DNA of 64,000 bases from Blastobasis lacticolella (Eukaryota; Arthropoda; Insecta; Lepidoptera; Blastobasidae): contig LR990054.1 in NCBI GenBank assembly GCA_905147135.1, positions 11,879,001-11,943,000 of the forward strand, written 5' to 3'. The notes under the pieces are model-generated. The model worked only from the letters and a program-made list of their open reading frames with translations. It was not told where the DNA came from and searched no databases. The translations under genes and the position numbers were made by a program. The stretch's first letter is position 1; each line of letters begins with the position of its first letter. Positions 56,411 through 64,000 of the stretch are shown one piece after another.

Positions 56411-57464
56411 TATGTAACGTAAAATAACTCCACTCACGCAACTTTATTGACTAAATGGCGTTTAATGATAGCTTATGTCACTAAAATATCAGCCGTCTAG
56501 CAATCTTTGACAGCATCTCTTGCGTGATGCGTGAATGGTAGAAAATTGATAGGTCGAAGTTCGACTATTTCTACCAACATCTACATTGACTCTGATTTTG
56601 TAGGATCATCCGCCAGTCCGCCTCCTTTGTACACCGAAAGTACGTGAATTGTCTATGGACCAAGAATTTCTACCACAAACAGCTTATGTCAGATAACGTT
56701 AGCTTATGTCAAACCCCATACATTTTTTCTACCACAAACGATTGTAGATTAACGAAACCTCTTGGCTAAGGCCGCAGTTTGTGTAAGGTACTCGTATTTG
56801 CATAAGCGTCAAAATTTGCAGCCCGGAGCTCCGTTGTACCTACCGCGGCACTACGCCGCCTAATTCTCTGTATGTCAAGCTCAGCCTGGTTATTGACGCG
56901 GAGGCCTCACAGACACGACGTCCCTTTAGGGCTACTTACAGAACATTACGTCTTGTTTTGTTAGACATGTGACTGAGAGGATGTTCTAAACGAGAGTGTA
57001 GCAATATGTAAATGTATCCAATATTTACATTGGGTTTGAATATAAGTTTAAATTGTTCCCAATTCGGAACATTTTTGAAGTACGGTCCTTCTCTGCTTAA
57101 AAGTTTTTTTTTATTATTCTTATTAAAGGTTCACGGATAAAGTACTGAAGGTAATAAATAAGTTAGAAGGTAATCATTTGTAAATGTAGCGTAAAATAGA
57201 AATGAATAAAGAAATAACAAAAAATAAAATGAAGCCCTGTGTGAGTGAGTGACGTGTTCGGATAGACATTCCAATTTAAATTTAGAACTTGTGAACACAT
57301 GGAATGACTCACTTACGCATTCAATGCTTTTTACCTATATTAAAATAAAATTCACTATCCAATCCCAACGATCATTATTTTAAATAAAAATCCTGAACCA
57401 CTATTTTGTTGGGGCAAAAGTAACAGCGTGACACTATGTATGTAAAGCTTCCATCAGCTCAAGA
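56411..57464. other. Unassigned
   Basis: AGCTTATGTCA and TTTCTACCA words recur between 56470 and 56740, suggesting an eroded small element; no gene. Confidence 0.4.
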
Positions 57465-57665
57465 GCCGGTTTCGCAATCGATAAGTAAAGTTCTATGTAA
57501 GCTACTTAGTAAAGTTCTGAGTAAACAAGTAACTTGAGCGTCACAATCGCCCAGTAGGGTTAATCATCACTTTATCTGCTCAGTAAGTTAAATAGCAGCT
57601 AGACTGCCAAGTAGCCGTTTACTTGACAAGTAAAGTGTAGTATGAATAAGAGAACATTAAGGATC
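57465..57665. mobile_element. MITE-like fragment starting GAGCCGGTTTCGCAATCG
   Basis: The start resembles the GCCGGTTTCACAA edge seen in lepidopteran MITEs, followed by AAGTAAAGTTCT and TACTTGACAAGTAAAG words in both orientations. The other edge was not found. Confidence 0.35.
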
Positions 57666-58189
57666 TCGGTAAGAATGAACTAAGAGCCATAATAAACTAT
57701 TGTAGCAATAGTAGGCAGCTCGGTAAAAAGGGCACAGATGTTTAGAAAGTACATAGTAGGTAACCGAAGTATAACAAAGTTGGCTAAATAGTTAGTGGCC
57801 TACATGAGGAACGTATATAATCAAAGCATCATCCCCGGAATGGATATTTATTAAGATATTATAATGAAGTAAGATGATATGCCGCCAATGCTCTTATACT
57901 AAAAGTTTCACTTAAAAATGCGTTATAATTTACACAAATTTATCTTACTGTACTCGGTAATTATCATAACAATAAAAAATTCGAATGATATCATATTACT
58001 AAAATTACTTAAATCATTTGTATCTTGATGCCCTGCAGTGGAGCAGAAATGGTTAAAAAAAAAACGAGACGTTAAACTCGAATGTTGCCTGGACACTCTT
58101 GTGTAACAAACAATAAGTATTTTTTTACTTTAAAAAACAAAGTGAACAAAAGGATTTACCGTCCAAGTAGTTAACTCAATAGTACTTTC
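57666..58189. other. Unassigned
   Basis: AT-rich, no gene recognised. Confidence 0.4.
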
Positions 58190-59048
58190 AGTCTTACCAC
58201 AAAAAATATTTTAAACACGGGATAACCAAGTGTTTAGTTAGTCACTGTCTAAATTGTTAAACACTGTTTAAGCGGGTGTTTAACTTTCTTTACTACAAAA
58301 CGATGTTAGCAAGTGTCTACCTTCGTGTTTTCTTTTCATCTCTAGTAACACTGAACAATATTCATTCATCTCAGTCGCCATTCGTTCTGAACCGTTTCGT
58401 TCTATCATCCGTAATTTATTGATTTAATAAACACAAATCAAAATATTTTCGATTATTTCTTAAAACCTTGTTTCCATAGCATGCATGCAACGGAAATTGA
58501 ACGTAATTTACGTTTGAAGTTACTAAATTGATAAGCGACTTGATTTTGTTTGGCGCGAGACGCGAGTTTTACGTTACGTGAAATATCTTCCTCTCTGCGA
58601 GTTTTATTCTTGTTTTTATTAGTTTCGACAATAAACTTATATTATAGTAATACAGAAAAGGAGTACTTACAGACCAGACAACTTACTTATATCTAAAATA
58701 TTTTTCATTATAATATTCAAAGGGATTATTTCGCTCATGGTATACTGTGTTTTGAAAAGTACATTAAGTCTTCCTCGTCGATAAAATAAGTCAAATCCAA
58801 AATATTCATGACCATACTCGAAAATTTAACCCGCTACGAGTCGACACGATATAGAAGCCACCAAAAATGACACCAAAAATAAAGTTAGACACACGCGAAA
58901 CCAACATCTGGCAGTGTTTAAAGTTAAACATGGTTTAACAATTGCTTAACTCTAGACAACCGTTAGACACCCTTTTGTGTTACGATTTTTTCTAAACATG
59001 TGTCCAACAGATGTCTAACCCATGCTTGACTTTTTTTTTTGTAAGACT
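58190..59048. mobile_element. Inverted-repeat DNA element, class unknown
   Basis: Ends AGTCTTACCACAAAAAA and TTTTTTTTTGTAAGACT; inner sequence continues as imperfect inverted repeat. GTTTAAC/GTCTAAC/GTTAGAC words cluster within 150 bp of both ends, consistent with transposase-binding arrays. No transposase frame, and no convincing target duplication found. Confidence 0.62.
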
Positions 59049-59949
59049 AACAGTTTGGAAGGATAGTGGCGTTCAAATACAGGGTGATAGCGATGGAGCG
59101 TCGATGAGGACAACGGAAACATTTACGCCATTTACTCAAAATTGTAGCACATATAGCTTTGGATGAGCGAATTTAAATTGTAAAGAGTGAAATAAATAGA
59201 GGGAAAAAACATTGGACGCACGTGCGCAGACGATTTAGAAAGGTGTGGAGGGGAACTATCTGCCCCGAAAATAGACCGCCGAGCTAACTGTTCTGCACTG
59301 GTTACTGTCAAGTTCAAATAATTTTTATTCAATATAAATATAATATAAGTATTCTCAGAATATACTTATTAAAAGTCCCAGTAATAAAAAATATAACAAA
59401 TTATCAATAAGACTTAATTGAAAGACACATCACAAAATTACAGATTTCATGTATGGTATGGCTACCATGTGTATAGTCAATAGTATGTGATTTACCCTAA
59501 TATGAAATTTAAAATTACGGTATCAAGACAGTACTGTTCTGTCTCGGCGTGTGCGTTCAAACAGTAGCAGTACTGTGCTGCCCACTGTTCTGCCCTTGTG
59601 AGAAATCCGCTCCGCGCCATATACCCTTAGTTATTAAATAAATTTTATGAAGGGATAGTTCCTACACTGTCTCATAGATTTTACTATAAGTTATTTCATA
59701 GACAATCATTCTACCATTCTAATTAATTAAAAACTTTGCTTTGATTTCGCTTTGAAGATCTTCGATAACCATCGCCGCTAATGATATCTACTTTTGAATC
59801 AAATTTGTATCTCGGACATTAGAGGTCGTTTTTTTCTTCCATCAAAAGCATCACAGGACGTTAAGAAATAAAAGTGTAAGAGGGGTTATCGAACTATTAA
59901 GTATATTATCTTATGATATTGATTGTGATTAATAGATTGCTCGGAAAGT
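59049..59949. other. Unassigned
   Basis: No gene recognised; the 66-codon antisense frame 59132-59332 is unsupported. Confidence 0.4.
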
Positions 59950-60830
59950 TTTTTTATATGAAATAGACAGGTATTTAACTGCCATCTCACCTGATGTTAA
60001 GTGCGGATGCAGTCTACGATGGCGCATATCTGTCTATTAAGTACCTATTCACTCTTGTCTTAAAGAGACCAAAGTTGTAGCGCTCAGGGAAAACATGTGC
60101 AGGCAGCGAGTTCCATTCACTTGCCGTTCGCAACAGAAAAGAGTTAGAAAACCGCTGAGTGCGTACCTATAGGTGGAATGTCGACAATATAGGGATGGTA
60201 CGCTGACCTACACCTGGAGCCCCGGCGATCGAATGGGGCTAGTGGAACTAACTCGTGTAATTCTGTCGCACATTCCCCAAAGTGTAGTCTGTAGAAAACC
60301 GCCAGAGATGCCACTTTGCGACGGTGATCCAGATACTGTAGATTTTCCTGCACCAATGGGGGATTGTCTATAAGTTTCTTGGCACGTCTATCAAGTCCGA
60401 GTCCAAAGCAGCCAGATAGACCTTGGCAGATCCGTTCCGTAGGTGACAGCAGTAATCCATTCAAGGTCGAATTTAGGCTTTATATAGTAGCAACCTCTGC
60501 TCAGACGAGGAATACCTCCTCGAGAGGATGCCAAATTTTTTGGCAGCAATTATAAATATAATTAATATATAATTTTATCTATAGACTCGATACCCACCAA
60601 ATTCCAGCTTGGATGACACTTCCATGCCCAGCAGGCGGAAGCTATTACTTATTTGTAATAGCCCCCTGGAACCCTGGTAAGTTGGAGTTCGACGGAATGT
60701 ACTTCGCTGGGCGGTGAACAAACATGCCTGCGTTGAACTGCACAAGATTGGCAACTCCCCAATCAGAAACATTCTGGAGCTTGGTCCAGGCGATCAATGA
60801 GAGACTCTCGACGAGTTTAACGCGTACAAG
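59950..60830 (-). mobile_element. CR1/Jockey-like LINE, C-terminal half
   Basis: Minus strand reads SSTQACLFTAQRSTFRRTPT (N-terminal piece), LLGMEVSSKLEFGGYRV, then CFGLGLDRRAKKLIDNPPL, HRRKVASLAVFYRLHFGECA, ELHELVPLAPFDRR and AYHPYIVDIPPIGT, then a 3' UTR with ACATCAGGTGAGATGGCAGT. Several frame breaks. Closest to the nested copy at 22966-23835. Confidence 0.88.
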
Positions 60831-62144
60831 GAAAATCGATGCCGTATCATGACGATGTATAGGAAAGTATTTCGGAGACTTTAGTAAAAACCCATCCGTG
60901 AAAAAGTGTACCTAGAAGAAAAATAATAAAATCGCAAATCATAGCCGAACGATCGGTCATGTCTATTTAGTACTACTGCGCCCCTAACTAATTAATAACC
61001 GAATTAAAATGTTTCACAGCCGGTTTTTAAATTGAGAAGTTAGAGAAAGTTGACACCGGATTTATATTTCTTAAAATATATCTAAAAAGGAAACGTGTAG
61101 GAAAGGAACTTAAGTACTAATCAGGATGTTAGCATTTCTCAGCTGATTATTGCTAGATTTCTCGTCGATCTTCTCCGACAGGATGAACGCGCCCGTCTGG
61201 AGCTTCGCATCCTCCTCCTTGGGCCTCAATTCAAAAACCGGCTGTCAATCTTGTATAAATGTAAGTTACCATATTCAAATTTTATTAGTTGCAGTTGCAC
61301 GTAATGGACGAAAATTTGTTAAACCTTAAAGTGAAGAAAGCAGTGCGAAAGTGATTCTAAATAAATATTTGAAAAAAACAAGCGTAGTCTTCGTAAGGGT
61401 GAAGAACGTGTGTCACATGAGATTCAAGAAGAGCCAGATCTATTGCCTACGTTTTTTGCGAAATACTTGAGGAGGCCTTCCTCCTGTGACCTTTGACTAC
61501 ATAGACAGTACTAGCTCTTTATTGGACTACACGCACTTTTGTATGGAGATAGACGTGCTAGATCGGCGCGACGCGACACGTCAAACCCATACAAAATCCT
61601 TTAAAGCGCCGCTGCGCTAAAAGAACCTACAATATTTTTTTAATCACAACATAGTGCGGTTCAAAAATGACATACATCAAAATATATAATTTTAAAATTT
61701 AAAACAGTTCGAATCTAAGCGAGCGTGTGAATTTACAAACGACGACTTCTGGCTTCTATAACCCTAAATAATAATGTAGGTATAGGTATTTTTTATACAT
61801 GCGTATTATGGCATATACTGAAACGAATTGGTTAAAAATATTAAATTGAACAAGCCATTAATACTAACGACAGACAAACACATTTGTAATTTGTTTGTCT
61901 GATAGCAATCACTAAAAACTGATAGATAACCGATCTAACTGAACAATAGGATGACATAGCTGCTTTATTTTGAAAACACCTTTATAATTTCGAAAAAGTG
62001 TAATAGATGCATATCTATTTTGTCGTCATAATTATGTCTCATTTAGATTTGATTGTAATGGGTTTTCGAACTTTGAATAATAATTTTAAAATGATTCATT
62101 TGTTTTTAGCGAAATAACGCTTTTTTATATTGTTGTACTAAATC
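60831..62144. other. Upstream region of the secreted-protein gene
   Basis: No repeat family recognised except perhaps at 61500-61640. 61150-61250 is GC-richer. A TTTATAT box at about 62124-62130 lies just before the start codon at 62145. Confidence 0.45.
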
Positions 62145-62741
62145 ATGAAGAACTATTTCGAAATGTGTATAATAATAAAGAAATGGACTGTGATATTTGT
62201 GATCTTCCAAGTCTTGCTACTAAACTATGCATACTGTGGCACTGTGACTAAATTACTGAGTATCGAACATTGTAGAAACCCTGTTCCACCTATGAGTACA
62301 AAAGAATATGTAACCGGTGTCGTCAGAGGATACAACAGTTCCAACAATAAAATAACAATGCTCATCAGAGGGAATCTGACTATAAAAGAGGACTTACATA
62401 ACCCTTTAAGTACACTCCGATTCGCTCGCATTCTAAACAATAGAGACCATCAACTTGTTAAGGAGTTTAAAGACTGGACGTGTAAACATGTTTTAGTAAA
62501 AATCATTTATGCAGCATTAAAACTGAAATATGACCAGAAAACTTGCACCTTGTTCAGGGGTAATTACGTATTCAGCAATATAGATATTGATAAAATCGAT
62601 CACAGCGTCAGTTACTTTGCGCCTGTTAGGTCAATCGGTCTCAATGTCTGGTACTTGGGAATACATTCGCCGAATGAAACCTATGTGTGCATTGACATGG
62701 AAGTTCAGCAGATATACTTCCAATCAACAAAACAGTCTTAG
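62145..62741 (+). CDS. Secreted 198-residue protein, DUF1091-like
   Basis: Single-exon gene. A basic N-terminus followed by a hydrophobic core (about 14-30, TVIFVIFQVLLLNYAYC) predicts a signal peptide cleaved near 31, so the mature protein should be extracellular. The mature part has four well-spaced Cys (43, 113, 134, 182) and three N-glycosylation sequons (Asn64, Asn77, Asn177). The section around CTLFRGNYVFSNIDID resembles the CPxxKGxYxFxNxxxD core of insect DUF1091 proteins, which are thought to have an MD-2-like lipid-binding fold; the length fits (170-200). Function of the family is largely unknown, with roles in chemosensation suggested. The start is the first Met after a TATA-like box. 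AATAAA lies 14 bp after the stop. Other possibility: an unrelated lepidopteran-specific secreted protein. Confidence 0.7.
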   Translation: MKNYFEMCIIIKKWTVIFVIFQVLLLNYAYCGTVTKLLSIEHCRNPVPPMSTKEYVTGVVRGYNSSNNKITMLIRGNLTIKEDLHNPLSTLRFARILNNRDHQLVKEFKDWTCKHVLVKIIYAALKLKYDQKTCTLFRGNYVFSNIDIDKIDHSVSYFAPVRSIGLNVWYLGIHSPNETYVCIDMEVQQIYFQSTKQS

Positions 62742-63499
62742 CGCGTTTATATTTAATAAAGTACTAGTATCAAAATAAACGATAACTAGGTACCTGTGTA
62801 ATTAGTGAAGATTTTTAATTACCTGCCCCTGTAGCTATACTGTGATTCACCTGGCACCAAGGTTCCAAGGCATGAGCAAGTAGGAAAACATATTATTGAA
62901 GTACTATTTTAGCCTACCAATCGATATATTTTATACTAATAAACCTGATCAATCTCTGACCACTTTTTATTTAGTCTATCACGAATGGGGGTAAATCAAT
63001 AAGTTATAAGCTATTCCATTTGTCCTGCCTCTCATTCTGCAGGCTCTCATGTACTTACCTACTTCATTAGGAGGTGGAAGTTTTAACACTAGAGGGCTCG
63101 CGCGGGTGTGTGTGGCACATATTAACACTGTCTAGTGATATAATTAATAAATTATCAATCCTTCGAAAAAGGTTTAAATGTCAAATTGTTGCTGGCACAT
63201 TTGCGATCATTATTCTAAATTAAAATTAAAATGAAATGCAAAAAGCTGTTCAAATTCATTTATTTTTCCTTCGTCGTACTTAATAATTTATGATTTCTCG
63301 TATCGCGTTAACTTTAACTTTAAAAATTGTTTTATTTGAAACAGTAGAACTTTACATTAATTCTGTTGGTGGTTTGGAGCTGTGCAACGTCGACATTTTA
63401 ACTCGTGAAGAATTTGTACGAGCAGTACCTAAGTGTGCATCCGACATCAATACATTAATAGGGTTACCATCTGAATACAAAACTATTATATTTTTTTAA
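62742..63499. other. Unassigned, with a 69-codon frame
   Basis: The frame 63290-63499 (+) reads VGGLELCNVDILTREEFVRA in its middle. I recognise no family; it ends directly before the Tc1-like remnant and could be a host exon or part of the element. Confidence 0.35.
62755..62760 (+). terminator. Polyadenylation signal AATAAA
   Basis: AATAAA 14 bp downstream of the TAG, with a second AAATAAA at 62773-62779. Gives a very short 3' UTR. Confidence 0.6.
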
Positions 63500-64000
63500 A
63501 TTACGGCGAGAAGACAAACAAATTCTACGACTTTTCAATTGATTCTAAGGCTATTGGAGGAACACGGTGTAACGGTAAGTGACCATACTATACAGCTTTC
63601 ACTTCCGTAGATCGCTTTGGATACCACCATTATGCAAAAGCAATCGCGTACGGAAATTACAATGGGCCAGATAACATTTGCTTTGGGATGATTACCAATG
63701 CTCCAGGGTGGCGTTTTATGATGAATACCTGTTAAGACTTCATCTATATTTAAGCAGGTTATATGTCTGGCGAACGTTTGAATGAGAGAGCCGCCTTCGA
63801 AACCCTCATGAAGTCTAGCCATATCAAGGTGGAGTATGGGCAGCTATACGCCTTGTCGAACAGACTAACCATATTACGATACAGGGTTTAACTACTGGAA
63901 AATATAGTGATGATATGCTAAGATCTGAAAACTAATCAAACCGATTGCAATGGTGCCTAATTTTGTATTGATTCATGATAATGCTCACCCACATACATAT
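63500..64000 (+). mobile_element. Tc1/mariner transposase remnant, runs off the window
   Basis: Read in three frames: LRLLEEHGVTVSDHTIQ (helix-turn-helix region), RKLQWAR and LLWDDYQCSRVAFYDEYLLR (first catalytic Asp in the FxDE context), LYVWRTFE then ESRLRNPHE, GGVWAAI, LTTGKYSDD, and at the end VPNFVLIHDNAHPHT (second catalytic Asp). Stops and frameshifts show it is dead; the third catalytic residue and the 3' inverted repeat lie beyond 64000. Confidence 0.85.

Overview
The window reads as a piece of an insect chromosome, most likely from a moth or butterfly (Lepidoptera). It is AT-rich. The one multi-exon gene has a chemoreceptor architecture. The window is crowded with CR1/Jockey-like and RTE-like LINE ends, hAT- and Tc1-like DNA elements and short interspersed repeats of the kind seen in lepidopteran genomes. 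There is no sign of bacterial or organellar DNA. Class assignments of repeats come from recognising motifs by eye, not from a database search.

Only two likely host protein genes are visible. (1) A gustatory-receptor-like gene on + (687-6255) can be assembled from four exons whose splice phases agree and give a 350-residue product. Its third intron (about 4.3 kb) is filled with transposable elements: a tandemly duplicated ~1 kb repeat, a reverse-oriented LINE reverse-transcriptase remnant and a complete hAT-type element with an 8-bp target duplication. (2) A single-exon gene on + (62145-62741) encodes a 198-residue secreted protein with a DUF1091-like look and a polyadenylation signal just after the stop.

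Layout. 1-6.7 kb: receptor gene. 7-10.5 kb: mostly unassigned, with a small Gag-like remnant. 10.5-16.1 kb: a CR1/Jockey-like LINE split by a Ty3/gypsy-type LTR retrotransposon (11043-15649) with identical alignable LTR parts but a badly broken coding region. 16-22 kb: short repeats and unassigned sequence. 22.4-24.2 kb: an RTE-like LINE end split by a hAT-like element that itself holds a CR1/Jockey-like LINE. 24.8-30.2 kb: LINE tails, a GC-rich island and an RTE-like fragment holding a tiny LINE-tail insertion. 31.2-33.8 kb: a large foldback structure made of ~141-bp tandem units in opposite orientations, split by a second inverted-repeat element that contains a further inverted pair and a tRNA-like SINE head. 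34-43.5 kb: mostly single-copy DNA with two exact-looking tandem duplications and a few LINE scraps; some less AT-rich blocks could be regulatory. 43.5-57 kb: dispersed repeats, an 11-bp minisatellite, a promoter-like block near 50.4-50.7 kb and a foldback element with a 9-bp target duplication (52538-52802). 58-64 kb: another inverted-repeat DNA element, a CR1/Jockey-like LINE copy, the secreted-protein gene, and a decayed Tc1/mariner transposase running off the window end.

There is no operon-like organisation. The main story is a receptor gene and a small secreted-protein gene in a repeat-dense region, with several cleanly datable nested insertions. Nothing here amounts to a demonstrated new biological system. 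The strongest unusual items are the foldback array, the dead-but-recent LTR element, the 9-bp-TSD foldback element and the dispersed repeat carrying a conserved hydrophobic reading frame.
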